Shown piece by piece: positions 9,089 to 17,647 of a stretch of DNA of 64,000 nt. The translations under genes were made by a program, and so were the position numbers. The first letter of the stretch is position 1. Every line of letters starts with the position of its first letter. The notes below the pieces were generated by a model. That model was not told where the DNA came from. It was given only the letters and a program-made list of their open reading frames with translations, and searched no databases. This DNA comes from Chiayiivirga flava (GTDB taxonomy: Bacteria; Pseudomonadota; Gammaproteobacteria; Xanthomonadales; Xanthomonadaceae): contig NZ_JACHHP010000001.1 in assembly GCF_014202825.1 (NCBI RefSeq), positions 744,001 to 808,000 of the forward strand. Reading direction: 5' to 3'.

Positions 9089-10108
9089 TCAACCGCGTCG
9101 CGCGCCATCTGCCTTCGCCGCGTCCCGCGTCGAAAGCGTCACCTCGAGCACGAACCCGGTGCCCTCGGCCGCCGTAGCGTCGAACGCGAGTTCTCGCACC
9201 GCACCGCCGAGGTCGGCGGTGAACCGCATCGGGGAGGATGCCACCGGCGTCCAGGCAGCCTCGTTCCGCATCGCTGCCGAAATGCTCGCGAGCACCGCGT
9301 CCGCCCCGCCGGACGACGTGACCCGATAGCGGATGCGCCACGCGTCCACGTCGCCCAGCGACACCATCCGTTCGAAGGTCGTCTCCGGCGGCCACGCCGC
9401 GTCGTCCAGACCCGGCAGCCAGCGGTCCGCCAGCACGCCGCGCACGAAGCCGCCCTTCGGATCCCATGCGTACTCCAGATGCAGCGCAGTGGAACGGGCC
9501 ACGTCCTCGCCACGCAGCAGGGCCACGACGTGCAGCGCCGCGTCGATGCCGGACGACAGCCCGGCGGCCGTGACGATGCGGCCGCTGTCGACCCAGCGCA
9601 CGTCGCGCACCACCTCGACCTCCGGATAATTGCGCGCGAGCGACGCGAGCGCCTGGTGGAATGTGGTCGCGCGACCACCATCGAGCAGACCGCCGGCGGC
9701 AAGAATGGTGGCGCCGGTGCAGACCGACAGCACGTGCCGCGACACGGCGCTGCGTTCGCGCACGAAGGCAAGCAACGCATTGTCCTTTGCCGCGTCGCGC
9801 ACGTCGCCGCCCGGGACGAGCAACACGTCGGCCGGCGGCGCATCGGCGAACGCGTGGTCGGGCGTGACGCGCAATCCCATCGCCGTGGTGACCGGCGCGC
9901 CGTCGGCCGACACGGTGTAGACGCCGAACCCGGCCTGGCCGAAGACTTCGTACGGCGCGCTGAAATCGATGATCTGCACGCCGTCGAACAGCACGATGGC
10001 CACCTGCACCGGCGGATCGCGATGCGCGGGATGCGCGGCGCACGCGAGCGAAGACGCCAGCACCAGGCTCGTAGCGGCCAGACGGCCGAAGGATCGACGC
10101 AGCGACAT
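9089..10108 (-). CDS. Exported DJ-1/PfpI-family protein with extra C-terminal domain
   Basis: 339 residues. The N-terminus (RRSFGRLAATSLVLASSLAC) looks like a signal peptide, unusual for the DJ-1/PfpI fold. The fold runs from about 35 to 220: VAIVLFDGVQIIDFSAPYEV, DVLLVPGGD, the nucleophile elbow VLSVCTGATILAAGGLLDG, and TAAGLSSGIDAALHVV. About 120 more residues (TTFERMVSLGDVDAWRIRYR and onward) match nothing I recognise. It reads like the ligand-sensing half of a GlxA regulator with its AraC domain replaced. The next gene upstream on the same strand is a true GlxA-type regulator, so the pair may respond to the same compound. Function unknown. Confidence 0.75.
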   Translation of the reverse strand: MSLRRSFGRLAATSLVLASSLACAAHPAHRDPPVQVAIVLFDGVQIIDFSAPYEVFGQAGFGVYTVSADGAPVTTAMGLRVTPDHAFADAPPADVLLVPGGDVRDAAKDNALLAFVRERSAVSRHVLSVCTGATILAAGGLLDGGRATTFHQALASLARNYPEVEVVRDVRWVDSGRIVTAAGLSSGIDAALHVVALLRGEDVARSTALHLEYAWDPKGGFVRGVLADRWLPGLDDAAWPPETTFERMVSLGDVDAWRIRYRVTSSGGADAVLASISAAMRNEAAWTPVASSPMRFTADLGGAVRELAFDATAAEGTGFVLEVTLSTRDAAKADGARRG

Positions 10109-10212
10109 GGAACACCTCGCGGACACGGGACGTGCACCAGCATCGCTGTTGTGCATCCGCCCGATGCGACATTCGACACGCATGGACGGACACATGCACC
10201 GACATGGGCGGA

Positions 10213-11202
10213 TCAGCGCGTGGCGGGGACACCGCCAAAGCGGGCACGGTATTCGCCCGGCCGCACCCGCAGACATCGCACGAACGCGCGCCGCATCGCT
10301 TCCTCGGAGGCAAAGCCGCATTCGAACGCGATGCGCTTGATGTCCTTTGCGCTGTGCTCGAGCAGCGGTTTGGCCGCCTCGATGCGCAGACGCTCGAGAT
10401 AGCGCTGCGGCGTCGTGCCGAAGGCCGCATGGAAGCGCCGCGCAAACTGGCGCGTGCCCAGATGCACGCGTGCGGCGAGCGTTGCCGCGTCGAGCGGCTG
10501 ACGGAGGTTCTGCCGCATCCATGCGGCGAGTTCGGCGAACACATCCGGCAGATCGAGCGCATCGAGCTGCATGCTGAACTGGCTCTGGCCGCCCGAGCGG
10601 TGCGCCACCATCACCATGCGTTTGGCCACCTGCAGCGCCAGCGCACGTCCGTGGTCGTCGGCGATCATCGCGAGCGCCATGTCCATGCCCGCGGTGATGC
10701 CGGCCGAGCTCCAGACGCTGCCGTCCCGCACGTAGATCGCGTCCGGCGCGACGCGCGTTGCCGGATGCCGCCGCTGCAGTTCGGCCACGTCCATCCAGTG
10801 CGTGGTGGCGGCGCGGTCGTCGAGCACGCCCGCGGCCGCGAGCAGCAATGCACCGCTGCAGACCGAGCCGACACGTCGCACCCGCCGGGCGCTCTCCGCG
10901 ATCCACCGGCGCAGCGCTGCGTCCGCGGCGATACCGGACATGTCCCCCATCGCGCCGCACACCAGCAACGTGTCGACGCCGTCGCAGCCATCGTCGAATC
11001 CGCGATCGGCCAGCAACGTGATGCCCGACGCGAGCCGCACCGGCCCCGGCCGTTCCGCGACGAGCCGCAACCCATACAGCGGCTCGGAACCGGGTGCAGC
11101 GTCGAGTGCCTGCTGCCGCGCGAGCGCAAACGCCTCGAGCGGGCCGCTCACGTCCAGTCCCTGGGCGCCGGGGTAGATCAGCATCGCGACGAGTCGGGTC
11201 AT
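10213..11202 (-). CDS. GlxA-family transcriptional regulator (DJ-1/PfpI + AraC HTH)
   Basis: 329 residues. Residues about 1-190 form a DJ-1/PfpI domain: MLIYPGAQGLDVSGPLEAFA, VDTLLVCGA, the nucleophile elbow SVCSGALLLAAAGVLDD, and SAGITAGMDMALAMI. Residues about 215-325 are an AraC-type double helix-turn-helix: LDAATLAARVHLGTRQFARR and DIKRIAFECGFASEEAMRRA. Related regulators sense small amino-acid-like metabolites, for example in choline, carnitine or arginine use. No catabolic genes are adjacent; the only likely partner is the exported DJ-1/PfpI gene 104 bp downstream. Confidence 0.9.
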   Translation of the reverse strand: MTRLVAMLIYPGAQGLDVSGPLEAFALARQQALDAAPGSEPLYGLRLVAERPGPVRLASGITLLADRGFDDGCDGVDTLLVCGAMGDMSGIAADAALRRWIAESARRVRRVGSVCSGALLLAAAGVLDDRAATTHWMDVAELQRRHPATRVAPDAIYVRDGSVWSSAGITAGMDMALAMIADDHGRALALQVAKRMVMVAHRSGGQSQFSMQLDALDLPDVFAELAAWMRQNLRQPLDAATLAARVHLGTRQFARRFHAAFGTTPQRYLERLRIEAAKPLLEHSAKDIKRIAFECGFASEEAMRRAFVRCLRVRPGEYRARFGGVPATR

Positions 11203-11274
11203 GCCGCCGATGCTAGCGGCGGTACGCCCCGGCGCGCACGTGCACGCGCACGCGCGCCGGGGAACGTGGCCGGT

Positions 11275-11883
11275 TCAGAACCGCCAGTCGAGCGCGATGC
11301 CGTACACCAGCGGGTCGACGCTCACCTCGCCGACGTCGACGCCGTCGACGCTGACATCCGCATCGATATCGGCCCAGCGCACATCGGCCACGATGTTCCA
11401 CGCGCGGCCGGTCTCGAACACGAGCCCCAGTTGCGCTGCCGGGCCGAACGAATTGCCCACGCGCGTGCGCGTGCCGGTGAGCGGTCCGGTTTCCGATTCG
11501 TCGAAGGTCAACGTGTAGTTGAGGCCGATGCCGGCAAACGGCTGCACGCGCGCGTCCGGCGCGAAGACGTATTGCAACGACAATGTCGGCGGCAGATGCT
11601 TGAAGTCCAGCGCGTCGACGCCGTTGAGCTGGACGGTATGGCGGAACGGAGCGGCGGCGAGCAACTCCAGTGCCCAGTGCGGGGATAGCCGGCGGCCGAT
11701 CACGAATGTCGGCTTGATGTCGCTGTCGATCGACGCGGACAACGCGCCGCCCGCAAGCGTGCCGTTGCCGGATTGCGGATCGACGGCGTGCAGGCCGACG
11801 CGTGCGAACCAGTTGCCGTCGGTGGCCCCGGCGGCGGCGGGCACGGCAAGCAGCAGGGCGAGGGACAGGAGATGCGGTTTCAT
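11275..11883 (-). CDS. ompW: OmpW-family outer membrane beta-barrel
   Basis: 202 residues. A signal peptide (MKPHLLSLALLLAVPAAAGA) is followed by NWFARVGLHAVDP, then alternating beta-strands of an eight-stranded barrel: SIDSDIKPTFVIGRRLS, HWALELLAAAPFRHTV, LPPTLSLQYVFAPDARVQPF and AGIGLNYTLTF. It ends in WRF, with the terminal aromatic residue typical of outer membrane proteins. OmpW forms a small hydrophobic channel and is commonly raised under low oxygen. That fits the FNR-type box upstream at 11941-11954 and the cbb3 oxidase genes nearby. Confidence 0.93.
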   Translation of the reverse strand: MKPHLLSLALLLAVPAAAGATDGNWFARVGLHAVDPQSGNGTLAGGALSASIDSDIKPTFVIGRRLSPHWALELLAAAPFRHTVQLNGVDALDFKHLPPTLSLQYVFAPDARVQPFAGIGLNYTLTFDESETGPLTGTRTRVGNSFGPAAQLGLVFETGRAWNIVADVRWADIDADVSVDGVDVGEVSVDPLVYGIALDWRF

Positions 11884-11940
11884 CGTGATGGCTCGTCGGT
11901 GGATTTGTCCGGATTGTCGAATCCGGCACGATGCGGCGCC

Positions 11941-11954
11941 TTGACCGGAATCAA
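11941..11954 (-). promoter_or_regulatory. FNR/Anr box upstream of ompW
   Basis: Read on the gene strand it is TTGATTCCGGTCAA, one mismatch from TTGAT-N4-ATCAA. A GACAAT hexamer starts 22 bases downstream, which is the spacing of a class II FNR-activated promoter. The box lies 57 bases before the ompW ATG. Confidence 0.75.
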
Positions 11955-11999
11955 TATCGGCACCGATTGCACCGCCGCACGCGCGACGCGACGCGCGGT

Positions 12000-12734
12000 T
12001 CAACCCGTCGCCGGCATCGACAGACAGCCGAGCATCGACAGCACGCCGTGCATCTGCGGCAGATGCATCAGCCACGGCGCACCCAGCGTGACGAGGCCCG
12101 CACCCGCGATGACGATGCCGGCGGCACTGCGCAGCGCCGGCCGCTGCAGCCAGCGCCCGAGGCGTTGGCCGGACCACGTCAGCGGAAGCATCACCGGCAG
12201 CGTGCCCAGTCCGAACGCGGCCATCGTCAGCGCGCCATGCAACGCATCGCCCTGCAGCCACGCGGCAGCGAGCAGCGTGGTGCTCAGGCCGCACGGCAAC
12301 CAGCCCCACAGCATGCCGAGCGCGATGCGGCGCAAGGCGGAATTCCCAGGTCCGATGCGTCGCGCGAGCGGCTGCAGGCGCTGCCAAAGCCGCGCCGAAG
12401 CACGCGCGAACGGGTTGAAGCGACTGCGGACATCGAGAAGACGTAGCGCGGCGATCAGCAGCACCAGACCGACCGCCATGCGCAAGGCGAGTGCCAGCGT
12501 GTCGCTGCGCGCGAACGTCACGATGCCGTGGCCGACACCGCCGGCAATGGCACCCGCAAGAACGTAACCCAACACACGACTGCCATTGGCCTCCACCGCC
12601 GGTCGCCAGCCACTGCCGCCGTGCAGCGCGGAGACGCCGGTCGCGATGCCGCCGCACATCGCCGCGCAGTGCCCGCCGCCGAGCAGGGCTGCGAGAAACG
12701 CGGCGCCGAGCGTGAGCCAGTCAGGCGTCGGCAT
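12000..12734 (-). CDS. SafE/TauE-like membrane protein of the cco cluster
   Basis: 244 residues, with about six membrane segments. The N-terminus LGAAFLAALLGGGHCAAMCGG carries the GGHCxxMCGG motif of the sulfite exporter TauE/SafE (UreH-like) group, and ALGMLWGWLPCGLSTTLL holds a second conserved Cys-Gly. Members of this group close many cbb3 oxidase assembly clusters and have been linked to copper or haem delivery. Its ATG lies inside the end of ccoS (14-base overlap), so it is the last gene of the cco operon. The exact substrate is unknown. Confidence 0.85.
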   Translation of the reverse strand: MPTPDWLTLGAAFLAALLGGGHCAAMCGGIATGVSALHGGSGWRPAVEANGSRVLGYVLAGAIAGGVGHGIVTFARSDTLALALRMAVGLVLLIAALRLLDVRSRFNPFARASARLWQRLQPLARRIGPGNSALRRIALGMLWGWLPCGLSTTLLAAAWLQGDALHGALTMAAFGLGTLPVMLPLTWSGQRLGRWLQRPALRSAAGIVIAGAGLVTLGAPWLMHLPQMHGVLSMLGCLSMPATG

Positions 12735-12891
12735 CGCGCGCTGCCGGTGGCAGGGATTCCTCGCGCAGGATGTCGAGCGCGGGCGTGTCCAGATCGTCGA
12801 ACTGGCCGCAGCGCACGGCCCAGACGAACGCGCCGATGGCAAGCCCGAGCAGCAGCACGCTGATCGGCACGAGCACGAGCAGGATGTTCAC
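12721..12891 (-). CDS. ccoS: CcoS, cbb3 oxidase maturation protein
   Basis: 56 residues from a GTG start. One membrane segment (ILLVLVPISVLLLGLAIGAFVWAV, written in part) is followed by RCGQFDDLDTPALDIL, which is the CcoS signature. CcoS is needed for cofactor insertion into cbb3 oxidase. GTGA overlaps the ccoI stop, and its own end overlaps the SafE-like gene. Confidence 0.93.
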   Translation of the reverse strand: MNILLVLVPISVLLLGLAIGAFVWAVRCGQFDDLDTPALDILREESLPPAARDADA

Positions 12892-15296
12892 GGCGCCACC
12901 GGGCGCAGCAGGCGCAACCCGTTGCCGGTGACGAGCAGCGAGGAGGCCGCCATGCCGAGCGCGGCGAGCCACGGCGTGACATGCCCGGTGGCCGCGAGCG
13001 GCAGCGCTACGATGTTGTAGCCGACAGCCCAGGCGAGGTTCTGCCGCACGACGGCGCAGGTGCGGCGCGCCAGCGCGATACCCTGCGGCAGGCGCAGCAG
13101 CGACGGCGCGGTGATGACGAAGTCGGCAGCGGCGTGCGCAAGCGCGGCGCCATTGCCCATCGCGAACGAGACATCGGCGCCCGCGAGCACCGGTGCATCG
13201 TTGATGCCGTCGCCCACCATCGCGACGACGTGGCCGCGCGCCTGCAGCGCTCGCACGCGCGCAAGCTTGTCGGCGGGCGAGCAGCGCGCGCTGCTGTCGT
13301 CGATGCCGAGACGATGCGCGAACTCGGTCACGGCGTCCGCCGCATCGCCGCTGCACAGTTCGACGACGACGCCGCGCGCGCGCAGCGCGGCAATGGCTTC
13401 CGCCGCGTCCTGCCGCGGCTGCTCGCGTACGGTGAACCGCGCGGCGAGGCCGTCGCCGTTGCCGAGCCAGACGGCACGGTCGTCCGGCGCATCCGCATGC
13501 CTGCCATCGACCGACAGCCCCGCGACAAAGCCGAAGCGACCGATGCGCCAGCGGACACCGTCGACGGTGCCTTCGATGCCCTCGCCTGCGACCTCGCGCA
13601 AGGCGTGCACGGGAGCGAGCGCAACGCTGTCGCGCAGCGCGAACGCACGTGCGAGCGGATGGCGACTGCCGGCTTCCAGCGCCGCGGCGGTGCGCCGCGC
13701 GGTGGCGGCATCGAACGGGCCGAACGTCTCGCAATCGACCACCACCGGCGCGCCGTCGCCGAGCGTGCCGGTCTTGTCGAACACGATGCGGTCGACCCGT
13801 GCCAGCGCCGCGAGCGCCTCCGGCTGCAACGCCAGCACGCCGAGCCGCGCCAGCGCGCCGTGCGCAGCGCCGAGCGCGGCCGGAATCGCGAGCGACAATG
13901 CACACGGGCAGCTCACCACGAGCAGCGCGATGACCACCTCGACCGCGCGCGACGGATCGTGCTGTCGCCACCAGAAGTAGACCAGCGCGGTGATCAGCGC
14001 GAGCACCACGACGAACCACGCCGATACCCGCTCGGCCACACGTGCGAGCGCGGGACGCGACGCCTGCGCCTGTTCGACCAGCCGCGCCAGCTGCGACAGC
14101 CAGGTGTCGGCACCCACGTGCGTCACCCGCACCCGCGCCGGATCGCGGCAGACGCTGCCGGCGAGCACGGCATCGCCCGGCCGGTGCCGCACCGGGGTCG
14201 ATTCGCCGGTGAGCAGGGCTTCGTCGAACGCCGCATCGGCATCGAGCAGCACGCCGTCGGCCGGCACCGCGTCGCCGGCCGCGATGCGCACCACGTCGTC
14301 GACATGCAGCGCGTCGAGCGCGACGCGCTCGCAGGCGCCGGCCGCGTTCTCGCGCGACACCAGCGCCGGACGAGCGCGTGCCAGCGCGTCGATGCGCGCA
14401 CTCGCGAGCGCTCGCGCGCCCTGCTCCATCCCACGCGCGATCAGTAGCAGGAACACGAACATCACCGCGGCGTCGAACCACACGTGCGGGCCGCCGCGCA
14501 GCGTTTCGATCAGGCTCGCGCCGTACGCGATCAGCGTGGAGCCGGCGATGAGCGTATCCATGCCCGGTGCCCGGTGGCGCAGTTCACGCGCCATGCCCGC
14601 GAGAAACGGCCAGCCGGCGTAGAACACCACCGGGGTCGACACCAGGAAGGTGATCCAGCGGAAAAAGTCGCGCGTGGCGAGCGGCATTTGCTGCGCGGTA
14701 TCGAGGTACAGCGCTTCGGCGAACATCATCGCCTGCATCGCGCCGAGGCCCGCAACGCCGACGCGTAGCAGCCACGTGTTTCGCGCCTGTCGACGCGCAC
14801 GTTCGCGCGCCTCGCCACCGGCGAGGTAAACTCGGTAGCCGAGCGATGCCAGTCGCGCCACCAGACGCGAAAGCGGCACGCGCTGCGGGTTCCACGCGAT
14901 GCGGATGCGCCCGGTGACGGCATTCGCGGAGGCATCGATCACGCCTGCTTCGCGCATGAGCGCGCGGTCGATCAACCACGCGCAGGCGGCGCAGCGCATC
15001 GCGTCGGTGACCAGCGTGATCTGCCGGCCACCGTCGATGGCCATGCTGTGCGGATCGATGAGTTCGGCACGATCCCACGCGGCGTGGTCGTCGCCATCGT
15101 CGGGCGCCACACGCGCCGCGGCGGCGCTGCGCAACGCGTAGTAATCGCCGAGTGACGCATCGCAGATCCAGCGCGACGCCGCGCTGCATCCGGTGCAGCA
15201 GAACGCACGTGCTACGCCGTCGATCATCGCGACTGCCGGGTTCGCAGGCAACGGCTCGCCGCAATGATGGCAGGCGGTGGCGGGCGCGCCGTACAT
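12888..15296 (-). CDS. ccoI: CcoI, copper-translocating P1B-type ATPase
   Basis: 802 residues. The N-terminus has CHHCGEPL and FCCTGC cysteine pairs, then a heavy-metal-associated domain with MRCAACAW (CxxC at about 102-105). Further on are the actuator loop LLTGEST, the membrane metal site SCPCALSLAIP, the phosphorylation motif DKTGTLGDG and the hinge MVGDGINDAPVL. The enzyme supplies copper for the CuB centre of cbb3 oxidase. The start at 15296 lies 2 bases after the ccoH stop; the frame is open upstream but only MYGAPATACHHC fits the family. Confidence 0.96.
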   Translation of the reverse strand: MYGAPATACHHCGEPLPANPAVAMIDGVARAFCCTGCSAASRWICDASLGDYYALRSAAAARVAPDDGDDHAAWDRAELIDPHSMAIDGGRQITLVTDAMRCAACAWLIDRALMREAGVIDASANAVTGRIRIAWNPQRVPLSRLVARLASLGYRVYLAGGEARERARRQARNTWLLRVGVAGLGAMQAMMFAEALYLDTAQQMPLATRDFFRWITFLVSTPVVFYAGWPFLAGMARELRHRAPGMDTLIAGSTLIAYGASLIETLRGGPHVWFDAAVMFVFLLLIARGMEQGARALASARIDALARARPALVSRENAAGACERVALDALHVDDVVRIAAGDAVPADGVLLDADAAFDEALLTGESTPVRHRPGDAVLAGSVCRDPARVRVTHVGADTWLSQLARLVEQAQASRPALARVAERVSAWFVVVLALITALVYFWWRQHDPSRAVEVVIALLVVSCPCALSLAIPAALGAAHGALARLGVLALQPEALAALARVDRIVFDKTGTLGDGAPVVVDCETFGPFDAATARRTAAALEAGSRHPLARAFALRDSVALAPVHALREVAGEGIEGTVDGVRWRIGRFGFVAGLSVDGRHADAPDDRAVWLGNGDGLAARFTVREQPRQDAAEAIAALRARGVVVELCSGDAADAVTEFAHRLGIDDSSARCSPADKLARVRALQARGHVVAMVGDGINDAPVLAGADVSFAMGNGAALAHAAADFVITAPSLLRLPQGIALARRTCAVVRQNLAWAVGYNIVALPLAATGHVTPWLAALGMAASSLLVTGNGLRLLRPVAP

Positions 15297-15298
15297 GC

Positions 15299-15802
15299 TC
15301 AGTCGCCGCCGTCGCGCAGCGACGACGCCAGATGTGCGGCCTGCTGCCCGGCCGGCAAGCGACCGTGGATGCGCCACGCGGCATCGTGCGGCGCCAGTTG
15401 CAGCTGCCAGTCGTGCGTCGGATCGACCACCATCTGCGCATGCCAGCCGCTCGCATCGGGCTGCAGTTCGATGCTGGTGTCGCGGTCGGCACGCAGCGGA
15501 TGCGTCAACGTGAGCCGCAGCGGATCGGTGCGTTCGAAATCGCCCTGCACCGGCAACACGCGCAGCCCGTCGGCCTGCACCTGCAGCACGGCGCGCAACC
15601 CGCGCCGGCGCGCACGGTCTTCCGGCCCGAGCTCGGCCGTCTGTATCTGCGCCGTGCGATGCACGGCCTCGGGCACGCCATCGTTGCCACCGGACTTGAT
15701 CGCGATGCCCAGCGTGACGAAACCGGCGACGACCACCGCAGCCGGCAGCAACATCACCAGCCACACCATCGGCTCGCGCAGGGCACGGCGCGGCGCGCTC
15801 AC
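15299..15802 (-). CDS. ccoH: CcoH/FixH, cbb3 oxidase assembly protein
   Basis: 167 residues from a GTG start that overlaps the ccoG stop (GTGA). One N-terminal membrane segment (EPMVWLVMLLPAAVVVAGFV) is followed by a periplasmic beta-rich domain (LRAVLQVQADGLRVLPVQGD, RLTLTHPLRADRDTSIEL, GRLPAGQQAAHLASSLRDG) typical of FixH/CcoH. It stays associated with the oxidase during assembly. Sequence conservation in this family is low, so the call depends partly on its place between ccoG and ccoI. Confidence 0.88.
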   Translation of the reverse strand: MSAPRRALREPMVWLVMLLPAAVVVAGFVTLGIAIKSGGNDGVPEAVHRTAQIQTAELGPEDRARRRGLRAVLQVQADGLRVLPVQGDFERTDPLRLTLTHPLRADRDTSIELQPDASGWHAQMVVDPTHDWQLQLAPHDAAWRIHGRLPAGQQAAHLASSLRDGGD

Positions 15803-17349
15803 GGCGTGCCTGCCGCGGGCGCGAAGAAACTGCTTTCGACCGTCTTCCGTACCGTGCCGTCGCTGCTTTCGACGACGAATACGACGTCGTGGCGGCCGGT
15901 CACGGTTGCGGGCGCCGCGAGCGACAGGGGCAGCGTCAGCACCTGCTCCGCGCCGGCATCCACGTCGAATGCGCCGCCACCGAGCTCCACGCCGGACCCC
16001 GACTGCAGCGTCACGCGATAGCGACGTGCCGTGCCGTCCTTGTTCACCAACCGCAGGGTGTAGTCGTTTTCGATGCGACCGTCCGCCGCAGGGCGATACA
16101 GCGCGTTGCGATCGCGCAGCACTTCGGCGATCAGCGGACTGCGGTGCGTCACGCCGACGGCCCAGCCGGTGCACAACGCGAGCAGCAGCGTGCCGTAGAT
16201 CACGATACGGGGACGCACGATGCGCACCGGTCTGGCATCGAGCGCATTCTGCGTGGCGTAGCGCACCAGGCCACGCGGATAGCCCATGCGATCCATCACG
16301 CCGTCGCAGGCGTCGATGCAGGCACCGCAGGCGATGCATTCGTATTGCAGGCCGTTGCGGATGTCGATGCCCGTCGGGCACACCTGCACGCACAGCGTGC
16401 AGTCGATGCAGTCGCCAAGTGCGTCGGGCGCGAATCTGGGCCAGGCCTGTGCATCGATCGGTGCGTCGAGCAATTCGATCGTCCCACCCGCCGCGCCCGC
16501 GCCGGGTCGGACGCCACGCCGCGCCGCGCGCGCCACCAGATCGAACGCAGCCGCCACGTCGAGCAGGCCACGCGCCCGCTCCAGCACGCCCGGCAGCCCG
16601 CGCGCTCGCGCGCCGCGCGGTTCGCCGCGGCGCGGGTCGTAGGCGATGATCAGCGTGTTGCGGTCGAACATCGCGCTCTGGAATCGCGCGTATGGACACA
16701 TGTACTTGCACACCTGTTCGCGCAGGAAGCCGGCATTGCCCCACGTTGCCACTGCGTAGAAGAGGATCCAGAACGTCTCCCAGCCGCTCCACTGCAGCGG
16801 CGTACGTGCGGCGAGATCGACGATGGGGCTGAAGAACCCGACGAAGGTGAAGCCGGTCCACAGCGCAAACACTGCCCAGAGAACGTGCTTGGCACCCTTG
16901 CGGCGCACCTTCTCCGCGTTCCACGGCGCGGCGTCGAGCTTGATGCGGCGCACGCGATCGCCCTCGGTCCAGCGCTCCATCCACAGGAAGACTTCGGTCC
17001 ACACCGTCTGCGGGCAGGCGTAGCCGCACCACAATCGTCCGGCCAGCGTGGTGAAGAAAAACAGCGCAAGCCCGGCAATGGCGAGCAGCAGGGAGAGAAA
17101 GACGAAATCCTGCGGCCAGAAATTCAGTCCGAAGACGTAGAACTTGCGCGCCGGCAGGTCGAACAGCACCGCCTGCCGTCCGTCCCAGCGCAGCCACGGA
17201 AACAGGTAGAACATGCCGAGCAGCCACCATACCGCGAGCGTGCGCAGCCGCTGGTGGCGGCCGGACACGTCGCGCGGATAGACCTTGCGCTCGCTCGCGT
17301 AGAGCGAGCCGGCCTCGTCCACGAGCTGCACGGGAATCGACGGTTTCAC
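15799..17349 (-). CDS. ccoG: CcoG, 4Fe-4S cytochrome c oxidase accessory protein
   Basis: 516 residues from a GTG start. Membrane segments alternate with LWCGYACPQTVW (about 107-118) and CKYMCPYARFQSAMFD (about 214-229). Two ferredoxin clusters follow: Cys 314, 317, 320 and 324 (CIDCTLCVQVCP) and Cys 338, 341, 344 and 348 (CIACGACIDAC). The C-terminus is a periplasmic Ig-like domain. CcoG reduces copper for cbb3 assembly. Between EPRGARARG and LGDCIDC there are about 60 residues where relatives usually have 10-15, so roughly 45 extra residues (about 252-297) are inserted. It follows the 98-residue membrane protein by 1 base. Confidence 0.96.
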   Translation of the reverse strand: MKPSIPVQLVDEAGSLYASERKVYPRDVSGRHQRLRTLAVWWLLGMFYLFPWLRWDGRQAVLFDLPARKFYVFGLNFWPQDFVFLSLLLAIAGLALFFFTTLAGRLWCGYACPQTVWTEVFLWMERWTEGDRVRRIKLDAAPWNAEKVRRKGAKHVLWAVFALWTGFTFVGFFSPIVDLAARTPLQWSGWETFWILFYAVATWGNAGFLREQVCKYMCPYARFQSAMFDRNTLIIAYDPRRGEPRGARARGLPGVLERARGLLDVAAAFDLVARAARRGVRPGAGAAGGTIELLDAPIDAQAWPRFAPDALGDCIDCTLCVQVCPTGIDIRNGLQYECIACGACIDACDGVMDRMGYPRGLVRYATQNALDARPVRIVRPRIVIYGTLLLALCTGWAVGVTHRSPLIAEVLRDRNALYRPAADGRIENDYTLRLVNKDGTARRYRVTLQSGSGVELGGGAFDVDAGAEQVLTLPLSLAAPATVTGRHDVVFVVESSDGTVRKTVESSFFAPAAGTP

Positions 17350-17350
17350 G

Positions 17351-17647
17351 TCAGTCCGGGCGCAGCGGCGTGTTGAAGCGGCTCGCGGGGCGCAGCAGCA
17401 GCCAGGTGAACAGGCTCGACGACGCCGTCGCGCTCCAGAACAGGAAGAATCCGATCGTGTAGCCGAGCTCGCGGCCGATCTCGGCGTGCGGAAGCGTGAT
17501 GTCGCGCAACTGCAGCGGATCGACGAAGGCGAAGAACACCGTCGTCGCCACGCCCGCGGCGAAGAAACTCGGCCACGCGATCGCGCCGATGCGTTGCGCC
17601 AGCGGGCGCGGCGGGTGATCGAAACGCAGCTGGGTGACGTCGGTCAT
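17351..17647 (-). CDS. Small two-helix membrane protein of the cco operon
   Basis: 98 residues. MTDVTQLRFDHPPRPLAQRI leads into two membrane segments (IAWPSFFAAGVATTVFFAFV and LGYTIGFFLFWSATASSSLF) and ends WLLLRPASRFNTPLRPD. It matches none of the named Cco subunits. Its ATG overlaps the ccoP stop (ATGA) and its own stop is 1 base from ccoG, so it is made with the oxidase. A role in assembly or as an accessory subunit is inferred from position only. Confidence 0.8.
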   Translation of the reverse strand: MTDVTQLRFDHPPRPLAQRIGAIAWPSFFAAGVATTVFFAFVDPLQLRDITLPHAEIGRELGYTIGFFLFWSATASSSLFTWLLLRPASRFNTPLRPD

